DNA of 64,000 nucleotides from Sphingomonadaceae bacterium (GCA_947453945.1 CANGJB010000013.1:1-64000), one strand, 5' to 3'; positions 27,442-36,978 are shown, counted from the stretch's first letter. Made by a program: numbers and translations. Notes: generated by a model from the sequence alone, not told the origin.

Positions 27442-29556
27442 TCATTTGGTAGCGCTGGCAAGGCGCAGCGAATTGCCCACCACGATCAGCGATGATGTCG
27501 CCATGGCAATCGCGGCAAGCAGCGGCGTGACCAGGCCCGCCATGGCCAGCGGCACGGCGAGCGCGTTGTAGAGGATCGCGGCAGCGAAATTCTCGCGCAC
27601 CACGCGCATCGTGCGCCGGCTGGCGCGAACGCTGCGCGGCAGGGCGAGGAGCGAATCGCCGGTGAACACGAAGTCTGCCGCCTGCCGCCCGACATCGCTC
27701 GCGCTGCCCGGTGCGATGGAGGCATCGGCAGCAGCAAGCGCCGGGCCATCATTGATCCCGTCACCCACCATCAGCACGCGGCGTCCTGCGCCCTGCAGCC
27801 GCCGGATCGCATCAAGCTTGTCTGCCGGAAGCGCCGCCGCCTGCCCGGTCAGTCCGGTTGCACGCGCCATCTGGGCCACCGCCGCCGCCGTATCGCCCGA
27901 AAGGATCGAGGCTTCGATGCCCAGCGCCCGCAGTTCTGCCAGCGCCCGGCGCGCATCCGGCCGGAGCCGGTCGGCAAAGCCGATGACGCGGACCGGCTCC
28001 GCGCCAATCGCCAGCGCCGCCGCCGTCCCTGCTACTGAGCCGGGCCGTCCGAGTGAAACAGCAAGGCCGTTCCATGAAGCAGAAACCCCGCGCCCCGCCT
28101 GCTCGCGCACGTCCGCGATCACCGCCGCCCGCACCCCGCGCGCGCCCAGCGCCAGCGCCAACGCCTGCGACAAGGGATGGCGGCTGTGGCTCGCCAGCGC
28201 GAGCGCGACCGCCGCCTCTTCGGCAGACATCGCATCCAGCACCGCCGGATCGGGCACCGGGCGCCCCATGGTCAGCGATCCGGTCTTGTCGAGCAGCACG
28301 CGGTTCACCCGCGCCAGCCGCTCGATCCCCGCGCCGTCCTTGACCATGATCCCATGCCGCAGCAGCGCGCCTGCCGCCACGACTTGCGCCACCGGCACCG
28401 CAAGGCCTAGCGCGCAAGGGCACGTGATGATCAGCACCGCGATCCCCACCACCAGCGCCTGATGAAACCCTGCGCCCGCGATCAGCCACCCGGCAAAGCT
28501 CAGCGCCGCCAGCGTGTGAACTGCAGGCGCATAGAGCCGCGAGGCGCGGTCCGCGATGCGCACGAAGGCGCTCCGCCCCTGCCCCGCCGCTTCCATCGCC
28601 TGCGCGATTTCGGCCAGCGCGGTGCCTGTGCCCGCTGCGGTCACGATCACATCGACCGGCCCATCCAGATTGAGCATCCCTGCCAGCACCGGATGCCCGG
28701 GCCCCGCTGGCACCGGCGCGCTTTCGCCGGTCAGCAGCGAGCGGTCGAACCGGCTGGTTCCGGCGGCAATGTCCCCATCGGCCGCCAGCCGCTCACCCGC
28801 CGCCACGCGCATCATCATGCCGGGCGCGAGCGAACCCGCAGCGGCCCAGCGCAGCGCGCCATCAGCCTCGATCACCATCGCCCCGCTCGCTGCCTGACGC
28901 AGCAGCGCTGCAACGCCGGCCCGCGCGCGGTCGCGCATCATCGCATCGAGCGCGCGGCCTGCGAGGAGAAACAGCAGCAGCATCAAGGTGCCATCGAACC
29001 AGGCTTCCTTGCCGCCGGTCAGCGTCTCGTAGCAGGAAAGCCCGGTCGCCAGCGTCACCCCGATGGAAATCGGCACGTCCATATTGGTGCGCCCGCGCCG
29101 GAGTGCGCCGAACGCAGAGCGGAAAAACGGCTGCCCGGCATAGAGGATCGCGGGCACGCCGATCAGCGCTGAAAGCCAGTGAAACAGATCGCGCGTAGTG
29201 CCATCCGCGCCCGACCAGACGCTGACCGACAGCAGCATCACGTTCATGCAGGCAAACGCTGCCACCGCCAGCGGGGCCAGCAGCGCGCGCACGGCAGAGA
29301 CAGGCTCCTGCGCATCCTCGCGCACCTCGGCGGCAAAGCCTGCCCCCGCCAATGCCGCCACCAGATCCGGGATTTCAGCGCCAGGCGCATGCACCACGGC
29401 AATGCTGCGCGCGGTCAGGTTTGCGCGCGCCGAAACGACGCCCGGCACCGCGCCAAGTGCACGTTCCACCTTGCCCATGCAGCCTGCGCAATGCATGCCC
29501 GGCACTGCCAGCACGCTGCGGCTCATATCCGGCGAAAGGCGTGCTGCCGCGTTCAC
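27442..29556 (-). CDS. ccoI: Copper-transporting P1B-type ATPase CcoI/FixI
   Basis: A 704-residue heavy-metal ATPase supplying copper for cbb3 oxidase maturation. An N-terminal metal-binding domain has GMHCAGC (about 20-26). About eight membrane segments follow, with the CPC ion motif (IITCPCALGLA). The phosphorylation site is DKTGSLTMG, with Ser in place of the usual Thr, and GDGINDGPALAAAD is the hinge. GTG start, overlapping the ccoH stop (GTGA). Confidence 0.95.
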   Translation of the reverse strand: MNAAARLSPDMSRSVLAVPGMHCAGCMGKVERALGAVPGVVSARANLTARSIAVVHAPGAEIPDLVAALAGAGFAAEVREDAQEPVSAVRALLAPLAVAAFACMNVMLLSVSVWSGADGTTRDLFHWLSALIGVPAILYAGQPFFRSAFGALRRGRTNMDVPISIGVTLATGLSCYETLTGGKEAWFDGTLMLLLFLLAGRALDAMMRDRARAGVAALLRQAASGAMVIEADGALRWAAAGSLAPGMMMRVAAGERLAADGDIAAGTSRFDRSLLTGESAPVPAGPGHPVLAGMLNLDGPVDVIVTAAGTGTALAEIAQAMEAAGQGRSAFVRIADRASRLYAPAVHTLAALSFAGWLIAGAGFHQALVVGIAVLIITCPCALGLAVPVAQVVAAGALLRHGIMVKDGAGIERLARVNRVLLDKTGSLTMGRPVPDPAVLDAMSAEEAAVALALASHSRHPLSQALALALGARGVRAAVIADVREQAGRGVSASWNGLAVSLGRPGSVAGTAAALAIGAEPVRVIGFADRLRPDARRALAELRALGIEASILSGDTAAAVAQMARATGLTGQAAALPADKLDAIRRLQGAGRRVLMVGDGINDGPALAAADASIAPGSASDVGRQAADFVFTGDSLLALPRSVRASRRTMRVVRENFAAAILYNALAVPLAMAGLVTPLLAAIAMATSSLIVVGNSLRLASATK

Positions 29557-30017
29557 AGCGCGTCATCCTCGGCATGCCAGACATGGCCGCCACGGCGCAC
29601 CTCGATGCCCACATGCCAGCGCCCGGCCGGCAGCGCCGCTTCATAGATGCCCGGCGCCACCTCGCGCGGGGCCATCATCACCGGCGCCTTTGCGCCCAGC
29701 GGATGGTCCGCCTCGGCCCGCACCGCAGCACCGGTCAGCGGCCGCCCGCTCGCATCGCTCAGCGTGAAGCGTACCGCGCCGCTCCCGGCCCGGCCCAGCG
29801 CCATCTTCCAGCCCAGCGCCTTGTCCGCCTTCGCCGCGCCCAGCAAGCGGTTGAAACCTTGGCTCGCGACGTAGGAATTCTCCACCACCGTGCCGCTGAA
29901 GGTCGAAACCGCAAGGTTGGCGAGCAGCACGTTGACCGCGATCACCACGCCGAAGAAGCCGATCATCACCAGCGCCATATGCCGCCCGGTGAAGGGTCGT
30001 GCCGATAGCTGTGCCAT
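29553..30017 (-). CDS. ccoH: cbb3 oxidase maturation protein CcoH/FixH
   Basis: A 154-residue protein with one N-terminal membrane helix (about 15-37, HMALVMIGFFGVVIAVNVLLA) and a periplasmic beta-rich domain (FixH family: SYVASQGFN, then GxxLTGAAVRAEADHPLG). FixH/CcoH acts with CcoI during oxidase assembly. ATG 30017 overlaps the ccoG stop; a GTG one codon upstream is an alternative. Confidence 0.92.
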   Translation of the reverse strand: MAQLSARPFTGRHMALVMIGFFGVVIAVNVLLANLAVSTFSGTVVENSYVASQGFNRLLGAAKADKALGWKMALGRAGSGAVRFTLSDASGRPLTGAAVRAEADHPLGAKAPVMMAPREVAPGIYEAALPAGRWHVGIEVRRGGHVWHAEDDAL

Positions 30018-31486
30018 CACTCGTGTTCCTCATCTTCGTGTTCGGTTTCAGGCGCGGCGAAGTGCGTCTCGCGGCGGGGGCTGCGGCCTTCGTGGTCCAG
30101 CGGCGCCGCGATCAGTGCAAAGTCCTGCTCGTGCGCATAAGCTGCCGGCACCACGGCATAGAGCCGCACCTTGGCCGTGCTGTCCGCCGGCACCGCCACA
30201 TCGAGCGTCGGCCGCGCCGCGCCGGGCGCCATGTCGTCGGTATAGAATACCGCGCCCGGAAGCCCCTCGGCGGCGATGCGCAAAGTGCGCGGGCGGTCTT
30301 CCATGTTGCGCAGCGCCAGTGTGAAGGCATTGCGCACCGCCCCGCCCGATAGCTGCACGAACTCCGGGTTCCGCTCGCGCGCCACCGACAGCGTCAGCCG
30401 CTCGCGCGCGCCCAGCATGAACAGCAGAGCAAGGCCGATCCCGCCCCACACCGCGAAGTACGCGATCAGGCGCGGGCGCAGCAGGACCGAGACCACCGGC
30501 CGCGCCGGCTCGCCCTTGATCTCGCGCTCCGCATCGATGAGCGTGCAATAATCGATCAGGCCCCGCGCGCGGCCAACCGAGGCCATCGCCTTGTCGCAGG
30601 CATCGACGCACAGCGCGCAGGTGATGCAGCCGATCTGTGGCCCCTCGCGGATGTCGATCCCGGTGGGGCACACCGCCACGCATTGCTGGCAATCGATGCA
30701 ATCGCCGATCGGGCTGGCGGCGTTCTTCGCTTCCTTCAGCGACCCGCGCGGCTCGCCCCGCCAGTGCTTGTAGGTCACCGTCAGCGAGTTTTCGTCCAGC
30801 ATCGCGGTCTGGATGCGCGGCCAGGGGCACATGTAGATGCACACCTGTTCGCGCATGAACCCGCCCAGCCAGAAGGTGGTGAAAGTGAGGATGCCGGTCG
30901 AGGCATAGGCCACCGGGGCTGCCGTGCCGGTCCAGAATGCGCGCTGGAGGGTCGGCGCGTCGGCAAAGTAGAAGATCCACGCGCCCCCGGTCACGAAGGC
31001 GATGCCAAGGTAGACGCTCCACTTGAACGCGCGCCGCGTGATCTTCGCGGGGCTCCACGGCGCCGCATTCAGCCGCATCTGCGCGTTGCGATCCCCGTCG
31101 ATCAGCCGGTCGACATGCTGGTAGAGGTCGGTCCACACCGTCTGCGGGCAGGCATAGCCGCACCACGCGCGGCCCACCGCGCTGGTGACGAGGAACAGGC
31201 CGATCCCCGCCATGATGAGCATCCCCGCCACGAAGTAGAACTCCTGCGGCCAGATCTCGATGGCAAACATGTAGAACCGGCGGTGCGCCAGATCGATGAG
31301 CACCGCCTGCCCCGGCGCGTGCGGCCCCCGGTCCCAGCGGATCCACGGCGTGCCCCAATAGACCGCCAGGCACACCGCCATGACCAGCCATTTGAACCGG
31401 CGGAACGGCCCGTCGATCTTCTTCGGGAACACGCCGGTGCGCCCCGCATAGAGCGGCGCGGAAACGATGGGATCAATCGCGTTCAT
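30017..31486 (-). CDS. ccoG: cbb3 oxidase accessory protein CcoG (FixG/RdxA), polyferredoxin
   Basis: A 489-residue membrane protein with five or six helices and two ferredoxin-type cluster motifs (DCIDCQQCVAVCPTGIDIRE; CITCALCVDACDKAM). It also has CGYACPQTVW and YMCPWPRIQ elements, and a C-terminal Ig-like domain. CcoG has been linked to copper reduction during cbb3 assembly. ATG 31486 (TAAGGCC upstream) gives the family N-terminus; a 23-codon extension overlaps ccoP. Confidence 0.95.
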   Translation of the reverse strand: MNAIDPIVSAPLYAGRTGVFPKKIDGPFRRFKWLVMAVCLAVYWGTPWIRWDRGPHAPGQAVLIDLAHRRFYMFAIEIWPQEFYFVAGMLIMAGIGLFLVTSAVGRAWCGYACPQTVWTDLYQHVDRLIDGDRNAQMRLNAAPWSPAKITRRAFKWSVYLGIAFVTGGAWIFYFADAPTLQRAFWTGTAAPVAYASTGILTFTTFWLGGFMREQVCIYMCPWPRIQTAMLDENSLTVTYKHWRGEPRGSLKEAKNAASPIGDCIDCQQCVAVCPTGIDIREGPQIGCITCALCVDACDKAMASVGRARGLIDYCTLIDAEREIKGEPARPVVSVLLRPRLIAYFAVWGGIGLALLFMLGARERLTLSVARERNPEFVQLSGGAVRNAFTLALRNMEDRPRTLRIAAEGLPGAVFYTDDMAPGAARPTLDVAVPADSTAKVRLYAVVPAAYAHEQDFALIAAPLDHEGRSPRRETHFAAPETEHEDEEHE

Positions 31487-31490
31487 GGCC

Positions 31491-32414
31491 TTACTGCGCC
31501 GCCCCCGAAGCCGGAGCTGCTGGTGCCGCCTCGCCGCCGCCCAGCGAATGGACATAGACGGCCAGCATCTTGATCGTGACCGGATCGAGCCGCCCGCCCC
31601 ACGCCGGCATCACGCCGCCATGCGCATACGTCACCGTCTCCGTCAGCGCCGCGCGGTCTCCGCCATAGAGCCAGATCCTGTCGGTGAGCTTCGGCGCGCC
31701 GACACTCCGGTTCCCCTCGCCGCCCGCGCCGTGGCACACTGCGCAGTTGTTGGCGAAGAGCACGGCACCGCGTGCAGAAGCAGCGCCGGCCGGCTCCTGC
31801 TTGCTGATCACGCGCACGAAGCGCACCACATCCTGCACCTGCGGCGCGGTGAGAATACCGTCTCGCCCGAAGCTCGGCATCTGGCTGGCGCGCGTGGCAT
31901 CGTTGCCCGGATAGCGGATGCCGTTCACCAGCGTCTGCTGGATGGCGCTCAGATCGCCGCCCCAGAGCCAATCGTCGTCATTGAGGTTGGGATAGCCCTT
32001 CGCGCCCGCCGCGCCCGAACCGTGACACTGGACGCAGTTTACCTTGAACGCAGCGTGCCCGCCTTCGATCGCCGCGCGCTGCAGCGCCGGATTGGCGGCC
32101 AGCGCCTCGATCGGCGTGGCCGCGATGGCATTGCGGACAGCCTGATGCTCGGCCTTTTCATGGTCCAGATCGCCCGCCAGCGCGCCCCGGCTGGTCCAGC
32201 CTAGCGTGCCGGTGCTCGCTGAATGGAACATCGGGATCGCCGGATAAAGCACGACATAAACCAGCGCGAAGGCAATCGTCGCGTAAAAAGTCCAGAGCCA
32301 CCAGCGCGGCAGCGGCGTATCGAGTTCCTCGATCCCGTCCCACTCATGGCCCACCTTGGCGGTGCCGGTGGCCTGATCGATCACTTTTCCGACATGTGTC
32401 TTGTCATGCGTCAT
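31491..32414 (-). CDS. ccoP: cbb3 cytochrome oxidase dihaem subunit CcoP
   Basis: A 307-residue membrane-anchored dihaem cytochrome c. One N-terminal helix (about 39-60) is preceded by HEWDGIEELDTPLPRWW, and two haem c sites follow (VNCVQCH and NNCAVCH) with distal methionines in MPSF and MPAW. It receives electrons from the bc1 complex or soluble cytochromes. The start overlaps ccoQ by 11 bases. Confidence 0.97.
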   Translation of the reverse strand: MTHDKTHVGKVIDQATGTAKVGHEWDGIEELDTPLPRWWLWTFYATIAFALVYVVLYPAIPMFHSASTGTLGWTSRGALAGDLDHEKAEHQAVRNAIAATPIEALAANPALQRAAIEGGHAAFKVNCVQCHGSGAAGAKGYPNLNDDDWLWGGDLSAIQQTLVNGIRYPGNDATRASQMPSFGRDGILTAPQVQDVVRFVRVISKQEPAGAASARGAVLFANNCAVCHGAGGEGNRSVGAPKLTDRIWLYGGDRAALTETVTYAHGGVMPAWGGRLDPVTIKMLAVYVHSLGGGEAAPAAPASGAAQ

Positions 32415-32604
32415 CGCGTTTATCCTCGAAAATCGAGAGGGCAGCATCGCGGTTTGCCGCGCGGGCGCCGGGGCGAAACGGCCAGAGGCACAGGCCCACA
32501 AACACCAGCGCCATGATCATCAGCCCCCAGCTATCGGCCAGATGCCGCAGCTGGTCGTAGGTCGAATGGGTGGAGAGCTGGAGCAGGGTCAGGTTCCGGT
32601 TCAT
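32404..32604 (-). CDS. ccoQ: cbb3 oxidase small subunit CcoQ/FixQ
   Basis: A 66-residue protein with one transmembrane helix (about 27-43, [17 protein letters not shown]) and a charged C-terminal tail. This is the usual CcoQ layout, between ccoO (ATGA overlap) and ccoP (11-base overlap). It helps stabilise the complex. Confidence 0.9.
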   Translation of the reverse strand: MNRNLTLLQLSTHSTYDQLRHLADSWGLMIMALVFVGLCLWPFRPGARAANRDAALSIFEDKRDDA

Positions 32605-33368
32605 CGGCCCTTCTCCTTCGCCAGATGCTCCTGCGCCGCCGGCGCGTTCACATCGACCATCGTGCCCAGCACCTGCAGATAGGCGACCAGCGCATCCATC
32701 TCGGTCAGCCGCTTGGGGTCGCCATCGAAATCGCGCACGCCCGCGCCGGGATAGTGCTTGAGGAAGGCGGCGTGATCCGCATCGGGATCGGCCTGCGCCT
32801 TCAGGTCCTCATTGGCGGCGGCGATCTCGTCCCTGGTATAGGGCACGCCGACCCGCTCGAGCGTTTGCAGCGCCGGGCGCATATCACCCTGATCAAGCGG
32901 CTGCGCCTTGAGGAAGGCATAAGTCGGCATGATCGATTCCGGCACCAGCACACGCGGATCGGAGAGGTGCTGGACGTGCCATTCATCCGAATACTTGCCG
33001 CCCACGCGCGCAAGGTCCGGACCCGTCCGCTTGGAGCCCCACTGGAACGGATGGTCGTACATCGATTCCGCCGCGAGGCTGTAGTGGCCATAGCGCTCCA
33101 CCTCGTCGCGGAACGGGCGGATCATCTGGCTGTGGCAGGCGTAGCAGCCCTCGCGCACATAGATGTCGCGTCCGGCTTGTTCGAGCGGGGTGTAGGGGCG
33201 CATCCCCTCCACTTTCTCGATGGTGTTATCGATCCAGAACAGCGGCGCGATCTCGACGATCCCGCCCACGGTCACCGCCGCGAAGGCGAGCACCGCCAGC
33301 AGGGTGACATTGCGTTCCAGCTTTCGGTGACGTTGCAGAAAGCCTTTGGCCATGAAAGTTTTTGCCAT
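32601..33368 (-). CDS. ccoO: cbb3 cytochrome oxidase monohaem subunit CcoO
   Basis: A 255-residue membrane-anchored cytochrome c subunit. It has an N-terminal helix (about 20-45), the haem site [14 protein letters not shown], and the family segments [27 protein letters not shown] and ESIMPTY with the axial methionine. It relays electrons from CcoP to CcoN and lies 14 bp behind ccoN. Confidence 0.97.
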   Translation of the reverse strand: MAKTFMAKGFLQRHRKLERNVTLLAVLAFAAVTVGGIVEIAPLFWIDNTIEKVEGMRPYTPLEQAGRDIYVREGCYACHSQMIRPFRDEVERYGHYSLAAESMYDHPFQWGSKRTGPDLARVGGKYSDEWHVQHLSDPRVLVPESIMPTYAFLKAQPLDQGDMRPALQTLERVGVPYTRDEIAAANEDLKAQADPDADHAAFLKHYPGAGVRDFDGDPKRLTEMDALVAYLQVLGTMVDVNAPAAQEHLAKEKGR

Positions 33369-33382
33369 GTCGGGTTATCCTT

Positions 33383-35026
33383 TCAGGCGTAAATCGCGGG
33401 GGTCAGCGGCACGTCGCGCGCCGGGTCGAAGGCGGCGGAGTGCAGCGGCGTTTCCGGGCGAAGGTGGCCAAGGATCGTGCGGGTGATGTTGATCGTCATC
33501 ACCGTGGCGCCCGAAAGGTAGAGCAGGCCGCCCAGCACACGCAGCGCATACATCGGATGAAGCGCGGCCACCGTGTCGGCGAACGAGTTCACGAGGTATC
33601 CATCAGCCCCGTATTCGCGCCACATCAGCCCCTGGGTGATCCCCGCCACCCACATCGCGGCGGTGTAGAAAACGATTCCCAAGGTCGCGAGCCAGAAGTG
33701 CCAGTTCACCATGCGCAGCGAGTAGAGGCGGGTGCGGCCCCACAGGCGCGGTGTCATGTAGTAAAGGCAGCTGAACGTGATCATGCCGTTCCAGCCGAGC
33801 GCGCCCGAATGCACATGGCCGATGGTCCAATCGGTATAGTGCGAAAGCGAGTTGACCGACTTGATGCTCATCATCGGCCCCTCGAACGTGCTCATGCCGT
33901 AAAAGGCGAGCGCGAGGACCATCATGCGCAGGATCGGGTCGGTGCGGATCTTGTCCCACGCGCCGTTGAGCGTCATGAGCCCGTTGATCATCCCGCCCCA
34001 GCTTGGCATCCACAGCATGACCGAGAAGACCATGCCCAGCGTCTGCGCCCAATCGGGCAGCGCGGTGTAGTGGAGATGGTGCGGACCCGCCCAGATGTAG
34101 AGGAAGATCAGCGCCCAGAAGTGGATGATCGAAAGCCGGTAGGAATAGACCGGGCGTTCCGCCTGTTTCGGCACGAAGTAGTACATCATCGCGAGGAAGC
34201 CTGCGGTGAGGAAGAAGCCCACTGCGTTGTGGCCATACCACCACTGCACCAGCGCGCCCTGCACCCCGCCAAACAGCGGATAGCTGTGCGATCCGAAGAA
34301 GCTCACCGGCACGTTGATGTTGTTGACCAGGTGGAGCATCGCCACCGTGATGATAAACGCGAGGTAGAACCAGTTCGCCACATAGATGTGCGGTTCGGAG
34401 CGCTTCAGCAGCGTGGCAACGAACACCGCGAGATAGGCCACCCAGACCACCGTAAGCCACAGGTCAACGTACCATTCCGGTTCAGCGTACTCCTTGCCCT
34501 GGGTTATCCCCATAAGGTAGCCGGTGGCCGCCAGCACGATGAACAGCTGGTATCCCCAGAACACGAACTTCGCGAGGCCCGGTAAGGCAAGCCGCGTGCG
34601 GCAGGTGCGCTGGACGACGTAGAACGAGGTCGCGATCAGCGCGTTTCCGCCGAACGCGAAGATCACGGCGGAGGTGTGCAGCGGGCGCAGCCGCCCGAAA
34701 TTGATCCATTGCAGCCCCAGATTGAACTGCGGGAACGCCATTTCCAGTGCGATGTAGACCCCCGCGAGGAACCCCGCCATGCCCCAGAACACCGTGGCGA
34801 TCACGCCGAGCCGGATCAGATCGTCATCATAACGCCCTGAATCCACAGGCCGAATTGCCGCCACCGGATCCCAGCCGCGCACCGTGACGACAAGCCCGAT
34901 GAGCGCAGCCACCCCGCAGATCATCATGTGGACGGCAAAGCCGGTATCGACTGCAAGCGCGGTGGCGATCACCGTGAAGAACAACGCGCCGAGCCACAGG
35001 CCGCTGCGCGGGAGTACGGAATCCAT
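33383..35026 (-). CDS. ccoN: cbb3 cytochrome oxidase catalytic subunit CcoN
   Basis: A 547-residue haem-copper oxidase subunit I of the cbb3 (C) class with about 12 helices. Histidine ligands lie in [27 protein letters not shown] and [12 protein letters not shown]. It reduces O2 at high affinity in the inner membrane. ATG 35026 is chosen; the 21-codon extension above it runs into the promoter. It is the first gene of the ten-gene operon and is preceded by an FNR-type box 63 bp upstream. Confidence 0.97.
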   Translation of the reverse strand: MDSVLPRSGLWLGALFFTVIATALAVDTGFAVHMMICGVAALIGLVVTVRGWDPVAAIRPVDSGRYDDDLIRLGVIATVFWGMAGFLAGVYIALEMAFPQFNLGLQWINFGRLRPLHTSAVIFAFGGNALIATSFYVVQRTCRTRLALPGLAKFVFWGYQLFIVLAATGYLMGITQGKEYAEPEWYVDLWLTVVWVAYLAVFVATLLKRSEPHIYVANWFYLAFIITVAMLHLVNNINVPVSFFGSHSYPLFGGVQGALVQWWYGHNAVGFFLTAGFLAMMYYFVPKQAERPVYSYRLSIIHFWALIFLYIWAGPHHLHYTALPDWAQTLGMVFSVMLWMPSWGGMINGLMTLNGAWDKIRTDPILRMMVLALAFYGMSTFEGPMMSIKSVNSLSHYTDWTIGHVHSGALGWNGMITFSCLYYMTPRLWGRTRLYSLRMVNWHFWLATLGIVFYTAAMWVAGITQGLMWREYGADGYLVNSFADTVAALHPMYALRVLGGLLYLSGATVMTINITRTILGHLRPETPLHSAAFDPARDVPLTPAIYA

Positions 35027-35088
35027 GGGAAGCACCCTTCCATGCCAAATGCTGGAAGTTCCCCTGCCCGTCCTTCGCCCTCGCAACA

Positions 35089-35102
35089 TTGACCCGTGTC
35101 AA
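35089..35102. promoter_or_regulatory. FNR/FixK-type box between ccoN and ompW
   Basis: TTGACCCGTGTCAA is a perfect TTGAC-N4-GTCAA palindrome (FNR consensus TTGAT-N4-ATCAA). Its centre is about 69 bp upstream of the ccoN ATG, which would put a class II start site about 28 bp before the gene. The divergent ompW starts 178 bp away and may share it. Confidence 0.8.
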
Positions 35103-35279
35103 TTTGCAGCAGGCAATCGTGCCCCCGCTGAAATCATTTGCCTTTCCGGTTATTTTTACTCTTCGCATTTTGCGCTCTGTCAATGTCGCGAGGGCCATGC
35201 CGGGCCATCTCGCACCCGTGCTGCGAGGAACACGCAGTCCTGCTTGGGGCAGGACACCCGCAGCAAGGGAGCCTTGCTC

Positions 35280-35966
35280 ATGAAGACCTTCCATGCTGCC
35301 GCCATCGGTGCGGCTCTCGCCACCACCGCCCTTGGCGCAGCTCCGGCCCATGCCGGCTCGGCTGACGGCCACTGGCAGATCAAGGTGCTCGGCTCGGCAG
35401 TCCTGCCCGATGGCAAGATCAGCCGTGTCGACAAGGACCTGATCGGCCTGCCCGCAGGCTCGCAGGCCAAGGCGAGTAACAACGTCGTGCCCACGCTCGC
35501 GGCCGAATACTTCTTCACGCCCAATGTCTCGGCCGAAACGATCTGCTGCACCAGTTCGCACCATGTGACGGGCGCGGGCGCACTTGCAGGCGCAGCGCTT
35601 GTCGATCACGCAGTGCTGATCCCGGCCACGCTGACGCTCAAGTATCACCTGCCGCTGGCTGGCGGGATCAAGCCCTATATCGGCGCAGGCCCCGCGCTCT
35701 ATCTCTGGCTGGGCGGACGCCCCGGCGCTGCTGCCGCCGGGCTCGGCGCGGCGCGCGTGCGCCTGTCCAACAACGTGGGCGCAGCGGTCCAGGGCGGTGT
35801 CGATATCGCGCTGGGCAAGAGCGGCTACGGCCTCAGCCTCGATGCCAAGAAGTACTGGGTGAACACCACTGCCCACTTCACCACTGCCGGAGGGGTTGAG
35901 GCGCTGACCACGCGCCACAAGATCAATGCGTGGATCCTGAGCGCGGGTGTCAGCTACCGGTTCTGA
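35280..35966 (+). CDS. ompW: OmpW family outer membrane protein
   Basis: A 228-residue protein with a signal peptide (cleavage near AHA-GS), followed by an eight-stranded barrel pattern ending in aromatic phenylalanine (GVSYRF). OmpW motifs seen: GHWQIKVLGSAVLPDG, NNVVPTLAAEYFFTPNVSAET, KYHLPL, KPYIGAGPALY. A CC pair follows the ET segment, as I recall for sphingomonad OmpW proteins. OmpW forms a hydrophobic channel and is FNR-activated in enterobacteria; here an FNR box lies in its upstream region. ATG follows AAGGGAG. Confidence 0.9.
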   Translation: MKTFHAAAIGAALATTALGAAPAHAGSADGHWQIKVLGSAVLPDGKISRVDKDLIGLPAGSQAKASNNVVPTLAAEYFFTPNVSAETICCTSSHHVTGAGALAGAALVDHAVLIPATLTLKYHLPLAGGIKPYIGAGPALYLWLGGRPGAAAAGLGAARVRLSNNVGAAVQGGVDIALGKSGYGLSLDAKKYWVNTTAHFTTAGGVEALTTRHKINAWILSAGVSYRF

Positions 35967-35999
35967 ACGCCTGCAAATGCCTCGTCGGCTGGTCGCGGA

Positions 36000-36707
36000 T
36001 CAGCCGGCGAGCATCTCCAGCGCGCCGCGATCGAGAATCTCGACATCGCGCCGCCCGGGCAGCGCGACGACCCCGTCGCTCTTCAGCTTGGTAAACTGGC
36101 GGCTCACCGTCTCGATCGTAAGGCCAAGAAGGTCTGCGACCTGCTGGCGCGAAAACGGCAGCGTGAACTGCCGCGCCGGGCCGGTGTCGGCCCCGGACTG
36201 ATGTGTGCAGCCGTTGTCCGCCAGCCGCTCGGACATATCGAGCAGGAACGTCGCGATCTTCTCCGGCGCGCTCTTGCGGCCAAGCAGCATCATCCAGCCG
36301 CGCGTGCGGTCAAGCTCGGCCAGCGTGCGTTCGAGCAGCTTGTGCTCCAGTTCAGGGTGTTCGCGGGCAAAGCGATCAAAATCGCCCCGCGCAAACACGC
36401 AGACGCGCGCGTCGGTCAGCGCCACCACGCTGGCAGCGCTCGTCTGGCCAAACGGGCGGCCAATGAAATCCGAAGGATAAGCAACACCGACGATCTGTTC
36501 GCGCCCGTCTGCCGTGCTGGTCGTCAGCTTGAGTACGCCTTCGATCACATTGGCGACGAGGAGCGAGTCGTCGTCCTCCCAGATCAGCGGCTCTCCGGCG
36601 GAAACGGTGCGGCGGCGCCCCATCACGCTCAGTGCGGCGATCTCCGGATGATCAAGTCCGGCGCAAATCGCCCGATTGCGGACTATGCAGGTATCACAGG
36701 CGCTCAT
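36000..36707 (-). CDS. fnrL: FNR/FnrL-type Crp-family oxygen-responsive regulator
   Basis: A 235-residue Crp/Fnr regulator. Cysteines C4, C7 and C15 (CDTCIVRNRAIC) plus central C103 (ARVCVFARG) match the 4Fe-4S ligands of FNR/FnrL, so oxygen sensing through an iron-sulfur cluster is expected. The helix-turn-helix FSRQQVADLLGLTIETVSRQF carries the E-xx-SR pattern that reads TTGAT-type half sites. It is the obvious candidate to act at the boxes at 35089 and 36902, and thereby to switch on the cbb3 operon and hemN under low oxygen. ATG 36707 puts the cysteines at FNR spacing. Confidence 0.93.
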   Translation of the reverse strand: MSACDTCIVRNRAICAGLDHPEIAALSVMGRRRTVSAGEPLIWEDDDSLLVANVIEGVLKLTTSTADGREQIVGVAYPSDFIGRPFGQTSAASVVALTDARVCVFARGDFDRFAREHPELEHKLLERTLAELDRTRGWMMLLGRKSAPEKIATFLLDMSERLADNGCTHQSGADTGPARQFTLPFSRQQVADLLGLTIETVSRQFTKLKSDGVVALPGRRDVEILDRGALEMLAG

Positions 36708-36780
36708 CCGTTCCGGATCTACCAGCCTGACGGGCCTGCGGCAATCGCGCATCCGCGATAACCCCGTAAAAACCATTACG

Positions 36781-36811
36781 AAAAATGGGCGGCCAGACTG
36801 GCTGACCGCCC
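36781..36811 (-). terminator. Intrinsic terminator upstream of fnrL
   Basis: On the minus strand GGGCGG-T-CAG / CTG-G-CCGCCC forms a 9-bp stem with one mismatch, followed by ATTTTT. It lies 168 bp behind the flavin reductase stop and 74 bp before the fnrL start. It could end either the cys operon or a short RNA started downstream of the FNR box at 36902. Confidence 0.7.
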
Positions 36812-36867
36812 GAAGTCGGGGAGAAATCGGCGGGAGGGGGGGGAATCACAGCCGGTCCCTTCCGCGC
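36781..36867 (-). ncRNA. Candidate FNR-activated small RNA with C-rich anti-Shine-Dalgarno segment
   Basis: A class II FNR promoter centred on the box at 36902-36915 would start transcription near 36867. The terminator at 36811-36781 would end it after about 85 bases, before fnrL begins. The predicted RNA contains a run of eight C followed by UCCC and then UCUCCCC, a single-stranded pattern like the C-rich anti-SD loops of many alphaproteobacterial sRNAs. No convincing protein frame exists. The 5' end is inferred, not seen. Confidence 0.35.
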
Positions 36868-36901
36868 ACAGCCGTTGTGGCAGCGCGGGCACAGGCAATC
36901 C

Positions 36902-36915
36902 TTGACCGAAATCAA
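36902..36915. promoter_or_regulatory. Second FNR/FixK-type box
   Basis: Read on the minus strand it is TTGATTTCGGTCAA, that is TTGAT-N4-GTCAA with one canonical half site. It lies 63 bp past the flavin reductase stop and 195 bp upstream of fnrL, with a terminator in between. It therefore probably drives something shorter than fnrL, or fnrL only by read-through. Confidence 0.7.
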
Positions 36916-36978
36916 ACCAGACCCGGCCGCGCCAAGTTTATAACAATTGGTAGAATTACGGAGCGCTGGCCCCGCGCC

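Noticed and set aside
36694..36915. A 73-codon frame with CLCPRCHNGC at its start, overlapping the FNR box and fnrL
   Set aside because: It needs a TTG start without ribosome-binding site, overlaps the terminator and the fnrL 5' end, and its later residues look random. The cysteine cluster is attractive but probably chance.
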